Shown: positions 24,020-36,926 of the stretch, piece after piece
Numbering within the stretch: the stretch's first letter is position 1
How the letters are laid out: every line of letters starts with the position of its first letter
Source: Paragyromitra xinjiangensis
Taxonomy: Eukaryota > Ascomycota > Pezizomycetes > Pezizales > Discinaceae
DNA length: 64,000 bases
NCBI GenBank assembly: GCA_038503065.1
Contig: JBCAMK010000016.1
Span: 1,668,789 to 1,732,788 of the forward strand
Direction of reading: 5' to 3'
Translations under genes and position numbers: made by a program
Notes under the pieces: model-generated
What the model was told of the DNA's origin: nothing
The model's database searches: none
What the model saw: the letters and a program-made list of their open reading frames with translations, nothing else

Positions 24020-24801
24020 TGAGTACTAGCTTTAATAGCTAATATGTCTGTTGCATGTGTTTTAAGTGATGAGTTAGAGGGACCACCCCTGCCGTACGCA
24101 GTGGTCTTAAAGTGGGGAGGATCGGGTGTATATTATAAATCGTGTGAATAGTGTTGGGGGTATTTCCAATGTTCATGATTAAATTGGGGGGTTTTTTTTG
24201 GAGAGTTCCACCACAGATTCTGGGAAAAGGCTTGGAGTTAAACCTCAGGAGTTATTGGGGATCAAATCAATTGGACTATGTATTTAAAATTATCTGCTTG
24301 GTGTTTGTGGGGTCTGCGTCACTATATACCCACGAAAGCACCAGTTCTTATATAAGGCATTGCCACTTTTGAAATACAGTAAGACCACATTATAAGAATG
24401 CGAATCCTATTCGACAGTAGTTTTGGTGGTTGGATGCTAAAACCCTAACCCACGCTCGGGTTCATACGAGACTGGGTCAGGCCTAGGCGTGGGTTAGGGT
24501 TCACAGGCCACCCGGATACTTTAATTTCCGTCGAGTGGAGTATACCTAAGACTCAAACAGAATGATCAATAATAGAAGAATGCTTATTGGAACGCAATAT
24601 TTCTAGAACGCGAACTGAAGCATCTGGCGAGTGATGACACATGACGGTTGTGGTTAGACCGATATACTTTGTCTCAAGCACGATATGTGCAGGTATGGAT
24701 TGTTTTTTTTAAAGCGAAGACTATGAACAAGTTGAGAGCTATGAAAAAGCTATCAAAGCTTAATCGGAATAGCAATCATCCGGACTCCAACAACAAAGAG
24801 C
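24020..24801. other. Spacer with perfect telobox hairpin
   Basis: No gene is seen between the convergent 752-aa gene and AA9 gene. A 15-nt perfect inverted repeat built on the telomere-type motif occurs at 24441-24455 and 24488-24502 (listed separately). A G/T-rich stretch lies near 24180-24215. Confidence 0.5.
24441..24502. repeat. Perfect 15-nt inverted repeat of telomere-type motif
   Basis: aaccctaacccacgc at 24441-24455 and its exact reverse complement at 24488-24502 are separated by 32 nt. It lies between two convergent genes (stops at 24019 and 24802), so it could form a hairpin in either transcript. Confidence 0.7.
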
Positions 24802-25670
24802 CTAACCAGAGAACACAGCAGGTCCAGGGAAGGTGTAGCTTTGAAAATTGTTATAGATGTTAACGGTGATACCGGGGTCGGTGGCAGTGATGTGACCGGG
24901 GATCGAGAACTTGGTAGGATTGGCACTACCGCCACCGGTGATAGTGACCTGGGCGCAAGAAATGTAGAATTGTGGGGCAGCGCCAGGGTTATGTAGAGCA
25001 ATCTGCTCAATGCGAAGAAGGTAATCACCGCTTGGAAGAGATTTAGGGATGGTGGTAGTATATTCCACTAGATTTTAGGGTAGCATTAGCTTTCAAAGGT
25101 CTAGTCTCATGAAGCAGAGCGTTTGTGCATACAGAACAAAGGCCATGTTGCTGAGCCTCCGCTGAAAGTTGGTCCAACTTGGGCAATCTTGACCCAGTTG
25201 GCGCCAGAGCCATCCCAACTAGAGGCAGTAGATCCAGAGGGAACTTTTCCGAGATACCAAATGATAGGGCCTTGGTGGTAAACAGCTACATCCAAAGTGA
25301 AAGTAACCTAGTCATCGTTATAAACAATCATGCCCTCGCACAATCTAAAACAAAAGAAAGGAAACATACACTAGAGCCGGCAGCAACTGTTTTGATAGTG
25401 GTGCTTGCGCCAGTTGCACCAACGTTGCAGCGGATATCAGTCGAAGTAGTATCGGTGACAGGAGAGTTGTAATTGGTGTTTGGGCGAATGTTCTCATACT
25501 CGCCGCCCTTCACGCCACCAGCAGTCAACCATGCGAAGCGGTCTAGCCAGGGTGGTCAGTAAAATACATAGACTCCGGGGACCACATTAGATCAATAGCA
25601 TACAATGAGCAGAAGCCACATTGCTGCAAACAGCAACGAGCACTGCGAGAGATAGACCGACAAATTTCAT
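24802..25670 (-). CDS. AA9 lytic polysaccharide monooxygenase, four exons
   Basis: It is a secreted copper enzyme that oxidatively cleaves cellulose or related glucans. Exons on the minus strand: 25670-25604, 25542-25370, 25307-25133 and 25067-24802, giving 681 nt and 226 aa. A 21-aa signal peptide (ending VASA) leaves His22 as the mature N-terminus, the first copper-brace ligand. The second ligand is His91 in VYHQGP, and the axial Tyr is Tyr173 in QFYISC. Family blocks [31 protein letters not shown] and [23 protein letters not shown] are all present. There is no CBM1, so this is a single-domain AA9. The first intron falls inside codon His22-Tyr23. Introns are 62-65 nt. It appears intact. Confidence 0.94.
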
Positions 25671-27883
25671 TGTTGAGGAGGCGAGGGATGGGTGGTTGGT
25701 ACAAAGGATGCAGCGTACTGAGGTCAAAAGAAGGCAGAAGGTCTGCCAATTTATACGCAAAGGTTGGCTATCATATCGGTTTCTGATTTACGGTATTAAT
25801 CTATAAAGTTTACGTAGCGTACGTTCTGTAGCATCTTCAAAAGGTTTGTTTTATCCTTTCCTCCGGAATCACATTTTCTAAGAACGTTAGAGTACGTATA
25901 ACAAGCAACCAATCTTTACTAGAATGATGACATTGGATGAGCACAAGGCTCCCCTCCCCAGTACACTCTCCGAAGGTGTCCCAAAGAGGCATGTTCCTGC
26001 ATAAACCTCAGAGATTCAAGCTATAGATTGAGCGGAATTCAAAAGCCGACGGCTGGGGATCCGATACGTAACGGTATTTCCCGTAAACATTAATTTAAGG
26101 TTGAATTTTCTTTAAACGCAGATATCTGGGGTCGGGGAGCGGGGAACTTTCCCATTGGTTCTGTTTACCATTTAAAGTTGCGGATATCACTTACGGTGAG
26201 GATAGGTTTCTATGGCCACCTTGCGATCACACCACAATGAGTACAGCAACTAGGGAACGGAGGACATGACTGATATGGGAGAAAAAGAAATACGGCAAAC
26301 AAACATATAGTAACTAAAGTCCATCTAGGGAAATGATAATCTCCCTTGCCAGAGTAGAATGAGGCTCACCCTCAATCGATTGCCAGATAAATAATTCCAT
26401 CAGAATTTATTCTCGTTGCACGCAAATTCTTCTTTATTTCTTGGTGGTCAATTTGCAGGCTTGTTTCAGCTATATGTATACGCATGCCCCTGTGTCCAGC
26501 ATCTATTTCGTACCTGGCAGCTGGGGGAACAAGCAGAATATAAACATCGGGGATTGCAGAAGTAGAAGGCTTAGTCCCGGTGCCCCTAGCAGGCTGAAAG
26601 TTTGACCTTCTTGCTTGATGTGGGTAAACAATTAATTAGGTGGGGTATCCCCGACAACACTTTGAAACGGAGAACGGCAAGGCGGACCGAACATCATCGT
26701 CGTACATACATACAGATCCCCGAACCTTGTGAACGAATCCCAAAAGTGCAATATAAACAATAAATGACGCCAGAAGAACTTGTTTTTGTTTCATACAAAG
26801 CTGCAAGCGCGTGACCCTTAAGAGTTATTCACATAACACACGTATTCTCGCGTGTGCGCGCATCTTTGCCGAATAAAGGAGCACCGGGCAATTCATGGGT
26901 GGTCTTGGTCCAAGAAACACTATATATTAAGTGGTTATGGCGTATCAGCTCTCGATACGTTAAACCGTACTGCAAAAGACTAGCCACCAAATCCCCAGTG
27001 TGTATGGGACTCGAGCTCGAGACGGCCAGGTGATAAATTCAAGATCAGTAACAGCCGTGTGCACTCGTATCACTTTCGCCCGTGAATAGAATACAACTCC
27101 TTGTTTTAGATGAAATTGGTGTAATTCTGTCCGGGGGCTTCGGTACCTCGCATCAAGGGTAAAAGGGGAGATATTAACTTGAGAAACCTGAAGTCTGTGG
27201 CTTTTACTCTAGCAAATAGTAACCATGGTTAATATGAGAAGTGGCTGAGAAGGTTTCCAATGTCGTCTAGATTAAGTGCGGCTCTTGGGGGGTATATGGC
27301 GCCACTGCAGCTGTACGACGCTACCTACGTGCGCAACTGCCCTGCGATGCCTATCGCAAATAAGGAATTCTCAGTAGTAATTCCCCGAGAAGAAACTCGG
27401 AGCGTAGTCTCCCTTGCCACATTTCTTTCAATAGAAGATGTAGCTCTTATGCCAACATGAGGGCTAGGCATCTATACTTCTTCCATCCTCGACTACTACT
27501 CCCATTGCTGGATCGGAAAATTTGGAAGCCACAAAGGAAGAAGAGATTATGGAAGTAATAGCCGATGCTCCTGGCATTTACTCTACCCTTAGTTTTTGAA
27601 TCGAGTTAAAAATGGTTTTCGGCATACCGGATATCCCATCGTTTGTGCCCGAATTTCACAATACTTTAGGGCCTTCGCCAGCCTTTTAGAGTGGTTATTT
27701 AGCACAGATTGCCACAAGTTCTGGGGGGTGCGTAACCTCCTTTCCCACTAATTGAATCAGCGTCCGCAAGAAGTTGAGTATTGCTCTACTTTAACAGGTA
27801 TCGCGCTGGGTTAGTGCGCTACCTTGAATACAGACGAAGGGATTCGAATGCCAATAGGATGCTTAGAAGTGCTAATACATGTA
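25671..27883. other. Intergenic, AA9 promoter side
   Basis: No gene is supported in this 2.2 kb. A TATAAATT element on the minus strand at 25748-25755 lies about 80 nt before the AA9 start and is a good TATA candidate. An rRNA or tRNA gene was looked for and not found; see the rejected tRNA-like fold near 27803. Confidence 0.45.
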
Positions 27884-28165
27884 CAGTTGTGTCCAACAAG
27901 TTCTTGCGGTTTTTGAGGTACCATGATGCAACATTAAGGCACTTCAAGCCCCACAGCACAACACCCCCAAATCCAGGAGGCTTCCCACAACTGAACTTTA
28001 ACCATGCCAGTACAATAAAGGACATACTGTTAATGCTTTAAACAATAATGGCGAAACATGATGCTCTCTTTTTTGTTGAATAGTAAATATTTTCATTGAG
28101 TGGTTCATGGCATCTGGTTGCATCATGGTACTTCAAAAACCGCAAGAACTTGTTGGACGCAACTG
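27884..28165. mobile_element. MITE family A, full copy (282 bp)
   Basis: The element is flanked by TA on both sides and begins cagttgtgtccaacaag. Its terminal inverted repeats are about 45 nt (left arm to about 27928, right arm from about 28121), the right arm ending ggacgcaactg. There is no coding capacity. TA target sites and long TIRs point to the Tc1/mariner or pogo superfamily. A second copy is at 55539-55799. Confidence 0.85.
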
Positions 28166-28327
28166 TACCTAGCACTAGCTAAGTTATAATTAAACTATGA
28201 TACAGGGATGATATTGAGCCATGAAACCATCAGTCTTAAATTACTTGTGGAAGAAAGAAATATATAAAGGGTTAGCTACGCGCTGCAGAAACTAAATAGC
28301 AGACATGACAGTGATCGCTAACTTCTC

Positions 28328-30513
28328 TTAAACAGGACAAAGGCGCCCCAGACGATCAGCGCCAGTGGTCCAATCCTCGCTACCGACAGACTGCAAACAA
28401 GTTAGGATGTTTTACAGTAAAGGATTTGGGAGGACTTTTACTCACTGTTTCAGCAAAGAAGACGCCAGTGGGATCATATTTCTGCTTGATAGAGTAAAGA
28501 CGGTCATAGTTTGTTCCCCAGAAAGCCTGTTGACGATTTGGCTCATTGATATCGGCCTAGCAGGGTTAGCCGAGGAACGGGAAAGAAAAGCCACAATGAG
28601 CGTGGGGTGTACCTCTCCAAGATAGCAACCAGCACCTGGAGACACATCTCTCCATTTTTGCATCCGGTTGTTGGTGAAATCGGCTCTAATACTGTTGATA
28701 TAGTCTAGGTCTCTAATAGTAGTGTCCCACCTGGCACCGGTAATCGCGTGCATGACGGTATTTCTCCATGCTGGGTTGACCGAGTTGTCGGGGTTCCCAC
28801 CGGCTGCGAGTGTGGGGGCAATGTTGAACGCAATCACGTAAGAGTTATTGTTGACCTGGTTCTTAATTGCCTCCCAGGTCGCATCGAACTTGGTCTCATC
28901 CTCGAAGTTTGAACGAGGGAAGAGGCGAGATCCAATCTGGCTGTACCAAAGCCCAATGACTTCTTTAGGGAACCCATTTGACCACGCGTCGTAGTAATTG
29001 CTGAATGCAGTAGTGTTAGGGTTGATAGCGATTCCGAGTTCTTCAGCCTTTTCAACAACGGGAGCCAAGAGAGTAGCGACATCAGCGACAGTTTTCTCAG
29101 GAGCAAAGTATGGAACCATGTTGAACGCAATCTTCCCGTCGGATGATGCGCGGATGTTGAAGTAGCTGTATATCCCTTGGTCTGCATGAGCAGGGAAAAG
29201 ATTCATGTAGGTTTTAACGACCTCCCAGAAATCCTTTCGCTCCATGTCGCCAGCAGCTGCACGGGTGAGATCACCGTCACTAGCATTGAAGGTGAATTGA
29301 GAGATTGTGACGGGCAAATCTTTATGTGCTTTTACGGTAATCGAAACAACAACACCGAAGGTACCTATAAACTACTGTTAGCTATTTGCCTTTGGTTTAA
29401 AATTTTAAGGGTAATAAATAGGTTCTTTGAATACTTACTTCCGCCACCTCCGAGCAAAGCCCAGAACAAATCGGGGTTGCTGTCTGCACTTGCAGTGACG
29501 AATCTACCATTGGCGATAACTACCTCCATAGAAACAACACTGTCGGCTCCCATTCCGAACTTACTGCTTAGGGGAGAATGTCCCCCTCCTTGGATATATC
29601 CACCAGCATAACCAACAGTCTGTAGCGTATTCTATTAGAATAGTCTTAGGATAACTAGTCGAAATCAAACAACTCACCATCCCTTCCCCACCAACAACGG
29701 CATATCCATATTGTCCTGCAACCTTGTACAGGTCACGCCCCTGGACACCCGATCCAACTTTGAATGCGGGACCGGAATAGGTACTCGTGGTATATTTACT
29801 GATAAATAGGATATCATCGAATAAATGAGTTCTAATACTCAATGATCCTCTTCCGGTAGCTTTCCCCGCAAAGTCATGACCAGTGTTCTTGACCACCAAA
29901 CGGAGATTAAGATTCCTGGCGAAGTTGACGGCAGATTGAACATCCCAGACGCTTCTCGCATTGACAACGTAAATAGGATAAGTTCCTTGGGTGCAGTTCC
30001 CGAAAGTGGGATCGCTTGTTGGCAGACAGGATAACCCAGTGAAGAGTGGTGACATTACTGAGGACGGGTGATTGTCACTAATCGGCGATACATCAGTCAG
30101 GATGGCCAACCCAACATCTGAAAAAGAATAACTTACTGCAGATCAGAATCACCCCAATTCGCAACGATATATGCACATTCAGTCGCATTGTAGTTCGCGC
30201 CCGGATAGCATGGTGCTGCAAGAGGAAGTGGTTTCTCGAGGTCACCTACAAAGATATCCAGGATACTCCATAGTGTTTGCGAAGGCCACGCCTTGTCTTC
30301 TGGCTGTACTTTGCAAGTATGTTGAGAGCGAGTCTCAAGCCCAGACGGGGGTGGCCCAAATTGAAGTTCCGGGTAGCCGGTAACATCGGGGTCTGACAGA
30401 ATAGTCTTTTCAGCTTCGAAAACTTCCGTAGAGGTGGCATTTGGCTGTGTGCTTGCGTCTTGTGCTGCGACGGCAGCAGCGAACAGCGTGAGAGCATATA
30501 CCGGGAGGATCAT
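28328..30513 (-). CDS. Secreted BBE-type FAD-linked oxidoreductase (AA7-like)
   Basis: It belongs to the vanillyl-alcohol-oxidase/berberine-bridge family: FAD-dependent oxidation of sugars or secondary metabolites with H2O2 release. Exons: 30513-30137, 30077-29678, 29619-29439, 29364-28613, 28556-28446 and 28390-28328, giving 1884 nt and 627 aa. A signal peptide ([18 protein letters not shown]) starts at the second Met of the frame; an upstream Met at 30561 is less likely. The FAD-binding domain has SVMSPLF and NTGHDF, with about His193 as the expected covalent flavin site. The usual second-attachment Cys position reads MTVGYAGG, so monocovalent binding is predicted. [16 protein letters not shown] and LLGGGGSTFGVV follow. 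The C-terminal BBE motif [19 protein letters not shown] and a terminal LGRLCPV are typical. Substrate cannot be told: a gluco-oligosaccharide oxidase or a metabolite oxidase are both possible. It appears intact. Confidence 0.92.
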
Positions 30514-33500
30514 TTTCGGGGATATAGCGAAAGACGGGTATAGAACTGTGACAAGCTCCAAAAAAACATGGAATTCTGAACAAAGATATACTGCCGGAAA
30601 CCCTCCCTTAAGCGACCTAACTTACAAGGAGCTTGCCCGCTTATAGCACATGGATTCCGCGCTTGTCGCGTTTTTTATTGGTAGATTTGTTCTATCATCC
30701 GGATTCCGATTATCCATAAGCCTCCCGCAAAGTACTCGTTTAGAGCCTTCGTAAGATGTTGATATCGGTTTAGGTCCGCGGCGCCACAAGATCCACATTT
30801 CCAGGTACCAGTTCTCAATATAACGATGTGCTTGGTGAGCCTAGAAGCGAAAAAGTGGGTTTTTTCAGCTTCTAAGCGATTTCTGTATTGGCCTCGATGC
30901 GGCACAGTAACTAGGAACTAAGGTGCATTACTAGGATTGCAAATTGCGAGTGAAAAGTCTCACTGTTTTTGAAACGTAAATACTAGTTTTGAATAGAAAT
31001 GATCAACTAACTTGCCTCAAGTAACTACTGCTTGGAGGGCTTTTGGCTCCGTAGCCAGCTGCCGATACCGTAGCCTGACCTAACAGGCCTAGGGCCTGCG
31101 GTGGACCACGATATCCTGCAGTCTGTGAGATCATACTCTCATGAAGAAGCGAAGTACTGGAGTCGTGCATAAAAAATACAAGCTCAACCCTGGATTTTGC
31201 GATGGATTCGGCGAAGGCTCCGGATTGGATGTCTAAGGTAATAACACAAAACCTTAATGTGGAGTAGGCAATGCCACTTATTCTTCAGTTATCGTTTCCA
31301 CAATTACTACCTCGGGGATGGCGCCGAGCTCCTCGGCAGGGAGTTTCGGATCTGAAGGCATTACTAATATGCCCAGTATATATGTGGATCGACACCAGTT
31401 CTTTAGCTCTGTCAAAGCGCTGAATTTCCTTAATTTTCACTAGGCACATATATGCGCATGGATATTCGCGAGAGGAATCAGCCCACCTTCTTATGTGGGC
31501 GAGAGAGGAGGGCTCTATCACTAAGTTGTTTGGAAATACCTAGGAAGTGTCTGAATCTTTACAATGGGTACCTAGACCTATCACGTGATGAGATCCCCAC
31601 ACCAGAAACCGAACGCCCAAATAGGTTCCCACCCAGCAACTCCGATCGTTCTAATTGACTCGGAAGGCGCGGAATAAATTCAGTAAAGAGAGATGGCGAT
31701 GAGAAAAGGAAAGGCACAGGAAGGCTTTGGGCGAGCTGTCTTTGGAAGATGTGAGATAGCGAATGGGCAGGTACCTACGAGTGTCAAACTAAGTGAGATC
31801 AAGCGAGATGCAAGAAGCCAAGCTGAAAAGACAGCTCGGCCAATGGTAGGAGACCAATAACCTCCATGATAGACTTGACCGATCTAGTGGCGAGAGCTAC
31901 AATACTGTACTTTGAGTGTATGTAAGGCAATACTTAAACGAATGCTAGATATGAAAGCGGGTCATAGCTTGGGTCCTGAGCTGACCGGGGGAAACTGCCA
32001 TCAAGTTCCGATTCCTGTTTAGACAATTTCCCGATGCCCCTTCTTTTGGGAGGAGGTTAATAGTGTTCCTACACTCACTAGGTTCTTGGGCCTTCAGGGT
32101 TAACTACCTAGATGATACATAGATCACACAGACGCAAAATAAAAGGTCAACTGGGTAAGTCCTAATGCCCATTACGAACACATGTAATCTTTATTGCCTT
32201 CCTAATCAGAATGTTCATTGAAAAAACAAATTAAAAGGTGGTTTATCTAGATCTTGGGTGCGGTAATTTAGATCATGCATGCCCTCTCAAGCTGGGGAAG
32301 TCTCGTACCTATTATTTCATGAATACGCGTACCTTTGGTCTTTGGCATATGTCTGCTACGAGAATAAATTCCTACGCCAAGATTGTCACAATACCACACT
32401 AATGTCACTGAAATTGCGCAATCGAAGGAGAACTGCTTGCTATTATGTGTAATTTGCATAGCCGTAGAATATAACAAGAGATGGTACTTAATACATATTT
32501 CTCCTCCTGTCCAGAAGGACATGCACATGCAAGTACTGAAAGCGAAATCCACACGGGTGAGGAATGTCAGACTATTCAGAAGCAAGGGTATCCTATATAA
32601 CTCCCGTAAACTTAAAATTGATGAATTGAAAGAAGCTTTTAGGCCTCAGAATGTGTGAATACCATAAGTGGGGTAAACTTCATACGACGACAGGGAATGA
32701 GGCGAACTAGTTTTCGGGTTGGCTGTAGCTGTAAGGCGCAAGTCACAACGCCACTCGCTTCCAGAGCTCGTTTTTCTAGCAACAACTTACGTCTACTCAA
32801 ACATCACAGTAAGCTTTGGTGGGGCAGTCGGCGATGTGGTGCGGCCCGGCGGATATTCCGACTCAATCGGTGGAATTATATGTACTCTAAATCGGCCACC
32901 CTTCCTTGGCTTTACACAAACCAAGGATGAAGAATTTGTAAATAAGGCCTAGGGTTCGTTATGATGGCGCAAAGAGGCCCGAGCCCATGGTTAGTTTCTC
33001 TCCAGTCCTCAAGATCGAGATGAATACTAATGGCAGTATTAGGCAAAGAAATATCTTTGCCTCGGAACTCGGCAATTAGAGCAAGGTGGATAAAACATAG
33101 AAGTAGAGAAGTGGTGGCGTTCCTCTAGCTCTTGAACTTGAGCCTATAGCCAGGGATCTGATCAGAAGAACCCAGTTATTCACAGAACAGCTATCCTCAG
33201 AGAAACATAGAACAAACCTATCCTATGGAGTGTGGGGATAAGGGCTGACCAGGTGCGTCATCCACGAACGTGGGGACCGTATTCCGGGTTTATTTAACCT
33301 TATTATTGCCTAGCGCACTATTAAATTTTCCCTCCTACAGCTCCCGTTGCAGACCGAATATTCAATGTCGCACTAAGGGTGTGTAGAGTACTTATATAGC
33401 TAGTAGAGCCCTCTGGTCTATTCCGAGGACTCGCTATATTCCGCATAAGGAATCTAGACCCCGTGTTATTCTAATCTCAAGCGGCAAATCAACTTCCGTA

Positions 33501-34529
33501 GGAGTCCGCTGATTTAGAATTTCAGACGGGTATCATCTAAGATTAAACAAGCATCTGTCGTGTACCATGCTGGTGCTTGGATAATTACCCATTACGAACT
33601 GAATTTCGCCTTAACTTCGGTCAATTTTACAGCGGTGGAATACAAGTTCTTTCCGCACCGAGAAATGATTTTGATTTGTTCTTCGACCCCCTTTCTGTGT
33701 CAAGTCCGTCGAGTTTCGTATGTTTGCCTGTGAAGAGAACCAACAAGCTGTTACAAACGAGCAAGTACATGTCTGGCGCCTAGAATGATTCTCGGAAACA
33801 TCCCAATGTTAGCAGTGGCTTATCTAGAAAAAACCAAGACACGCCTCGGTGGGGAGGACCACGGGGCCGATATGTGTCGAGAACAGTATAGATGAGGGAC
33901 TAAATGGTGAGTTGAATTAGAGCCAGAAAAAAGGCTCATAAAAATTGGTATCTCTGGTGGATCAGAGCCGCTTTTACAAAAAAGCAAAGAGATTCACGAT
34001 GCTAGCTGAGGTAATTCGCACCAGGTCGCTCTGGATCTAACCAAAGGAGTACCCTCCGACGGACAATCGGTACTACGCAATTGTCTTGGGAGTATTAAAA
34101 AGACCCCAAAATTAACCTAGTTCCCACGTGTACTCTAATCCAGAGGTTTCACCTGCCTCTCCGCCCAATATCGAAGCAGTCAAACGCTGAAGGGTTCATT
34201 TGTTACCATTCCAAGCATGGGTGTTCATGCAAATGCACGGCGGAGGATGTCCTATTGGTGGGACGGGAATCGCCAAAAGTTTAAAGAGAAAAAGCAAGAC
34301 GTGCAATATCTGTGGAGGATTTCTTGATTCTCGCCCTCCAGTTCTGTGGAGGGAAAGGATATACATAAGACAGGCTCTTGATCCGCCACACTAACGATAG
34401 TCTTAAACCCAATTCCTGCACAACTCAATGCTGGAACCTCATCCTGCGGATCAGCAATAGTATACCTGCTTCACGTTTCTCAGCCTCGTAAAGGGTGTTA
34501 GTCCTGGCTTTGACCAGACTACCACAGTA
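30514..34529. other. 4-kb gene-free stretch
   Basis: I see no domain, signal peptide or exon chain in either strand. Frames are short and stop-rich. No terminal repeats were recognised. It may hold decayed elements too diverged to read by eye. Confidence 0.5.
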
Positions 34530-36006
34530 ATGAACACTACAATCAATTCTGATGATGGCCTGGACCACTCGAATCGACAAGGCATGTTTCTCGCCGTGAT
34601 CATCACTTTCACGGCGATTTCGATGGTCATGGTGCTCATGCGCGTTTACACGCGGGCAATGATTGTGCGCAGTTTTGGGAATGGTGAGAATGCGAATGCT
34701 GGTTTACCGTTAAAAGATACCTCACTAACAGTTCCTAAAGATGATTGGGCGATTATCGCTTCAATGGTGTGTTTTTAAATATCTTCTATAGAAATATCTT
34801 CCATAGATCAAACTCTAACCATGCGTCCAGGTTTCGATGGTAATTTTCTGCGTCATAAGCTGTCTATGTATGACCAAATCCCCAAGAAAACAAAATTGCT
34901 TTCCATTTACTGGTTATAGATATTTCCTATGGATGTCTTGGATATCATGTATGGGACTTCAAATTGACGCCTGGAAGAGCACGGATATATCATAAGGTAA
35001 ATATAAGCCGTGTCGGAAATTCTCATAGACCCTGTTAATGGAGGGTATTTCAGCTACAAATCACGAACCAGCTTCTGTACAATCCAGTTCTCACCTTATC
35101 CAAAACGTCAATTCTGTTGTTCTATCTACGAATATCGCCCTCGGCGTCCTTTCAACGCTTGGTCTGGATTACTATGGCTTTTGTGGTTGCACTAGCAATT
35201 TCTATATTCTTTTCTGATCTCTTTCAATGCACTCCAATCGCATTCTTTTGGGATAAATCTATTAAGGATGGCTTTTGCATCAACGGGGTGGCATTTTATT
35301 TCTGCACTGCAGGGCTAAGTACTTTCAGCGATCTCTGGATTCTAGTAATGCCTATGCCAATGGTCTGGAGACTGCATCTACCATTGAGGCAGAGGATCGT
35401 CTTGGTTGTTCTTTTTGCATTAGGTGGGGTGTAAGTACCATACTCTAAGAAAAGTATTTAGCATGACATTCTGACGAGAAATTAAGGGTTTGCTTGATGT
35501 CAATATTGCGATTAGTGTCGTTTCATCGGCTCTACTTTGTGACTAAGGATCCTTCCTGTGAGGCACACCGAACATTATATACGATTGGTAAAACTGACTA
35601 ACACTCGGAAAAAGATTCGGACGCTTCCCTCTGGTCACCTCTAGAGTGCTGCATGGCAATCATCTGCGCCTCAATCCCCTCCTTCCGGCCTCTTATCTCG
35701 CACTACTTTCCTCATTTGCTTTCCACCGCTGGTATCGGTAGTTATAATAAATCCGATAGCAATCCCAATGCTCTCGGCAACCCTGGTATTAGTCGGAATA
35801 CAAAACGCCAAACCCAAAATGCGTTTCCTCTAGTCGAAATTGGGATTGGCGCTCGTTCGAGCGGAACCCAGGGTTTGCACGGAAACGATAGTGAGGAGAG
35901 GATAATGGATCATATGGGTGTACCCAAGGCAGGAGAAATTTCTTACGAAGCAAATGAGAGGAAGAGTGGCAGTTTTGATACTTCAAAGAGTGAAGCTCCA
36001 AAGTAG
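34530..36006 (+). CDS. Fungal rhodopsin-like seven-TM protein, six exons
   Basis: Exons: 34530-34766, 34831-34867 (37 nt), 34920-34996, 35054-35430, 35487-35557 and 35615-36006, giving 1191 nt and 396 aa. Seven hydrophobic segments can be followed: FLAVIITFTAISMVMVLMRV, the IIASM to CVISCLY segment, LLYNPVLTLSKTSILLFYLRI, AFVVALAISIFFSDLF, FYFCTAGLSTFSDLWILVMP, VLVVLFALGGVVCLMSILRLV and LECCMAIICASIPSFRPLI. A YGCLGYHVWD loop, a TxxLKTSIL-like LSKTSILLFYLRI helix, CTPIAFFWD and a W(S)xLE-type helix 7 are hallmarks of the fungal rhodopsin-domain (Pth11-related, SAT-like) integral membrane family. No CFEM domain precedes it. The C-tail is long and cytosolic. Function is unknown; surface sensing is a family-level guess. 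All six junctions are GT..AG and in phase. Confidence 0.85.
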
Positions 36007-36926
36007 CAGGATTTCCTGGGTTGCACTAACATTAGCATGGGTTACGAATTTCGGTAAAATGGTCTGTGTATATATGTACTTCAGAACCTTTTGACCTGTA
36101 ATTTAACATTAATATTCTACCATGCCCCCCCCTTTTTAGAGGAGTTTTGGGAATGTACTAAGATTTGATGATTGAGGTTGGCCAGACGAGATCGAGACCA
36201 TAGAAATTTATCTTGTTGACCAGCTGGGTTAGAGTGAAAGACCAGTCTATGCTGACTCTAAATTGTGGACCAATACTTAAAGGCTCCCTTTAGGGGATTT
36301 AACAAGTGCCTGGATGTTTTTACTAGCATAAACCTGTAAATATTCGAGGCATACCCCGGGGTTAGGGTTGTGATAAGCTTTGAGGTTTTAGCAACTGACC
36401 CAAAAAAATCATGTACGAAGCAGGGATTGTATGTAGACGCAACGTTAGAATTCAGGTGTGCAATTGCTAGCAACCAATAATGGGACGTGGATGCTCGATA
36501 ATTTCATGATCCGGCGCTGGGATGATGAATTTTTGATGAAGGGATATGAGTACTTCTAAAGACGAAGAGTCTGCGGGTGCATAGGCAGCTGGTTCGGACG
36601 GTTGCCAAGAGTGGCTGCACCCAATGCAGCAGGTATGTAGGCCACCTGACAGCTGAGGCCAGAGGATAATTGATCACTAAACATACATACATACATTCAC
36701 GAATTTGTTACACCAGTATCTCTTACAGTCTGTAGCTCCCTGCTAGGTGAATTACTCGCCGTTCGTATCATTGAGAAGATCAGACTTAGAACCCCGCAGG
36801 ACTCTTCCTCCCTACATCCCTCGATGGGGCTCTGCGGGTTCCTGCGTAAGCGATATGCAGCTGATCATTGATGTCATGATTAGTAATATTTACCACTGAG
36901 GAGGTCTTTTCTTCCTATCCTCAGAT
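36007..36926. other. Intergenic, no gene seen
   Basis: About 0.9 kb. It contains a 1.5-unit telomere-type motif near 36361 (ggttagggtt) and a short (CATA)n tract near 36684-36696. No coding signal was recognised. Confidence 0.4.

Noticed and set aside
27790..27860. tRNA-like D-arm (gcgctgggttagtgcgc) followed by gattcgaat
   Set aside because: The D-arm looks right, but the anticodon stem-loop is malformed and no acceptor stem pairs. At most it is a decayed tRNA or tRNA-derived piece.
35010..35195. Separate small frame at the 7-TM locus
   Set aside because: It reads through an intron and the next exon in the wrong frame; the spliced model explains the region.
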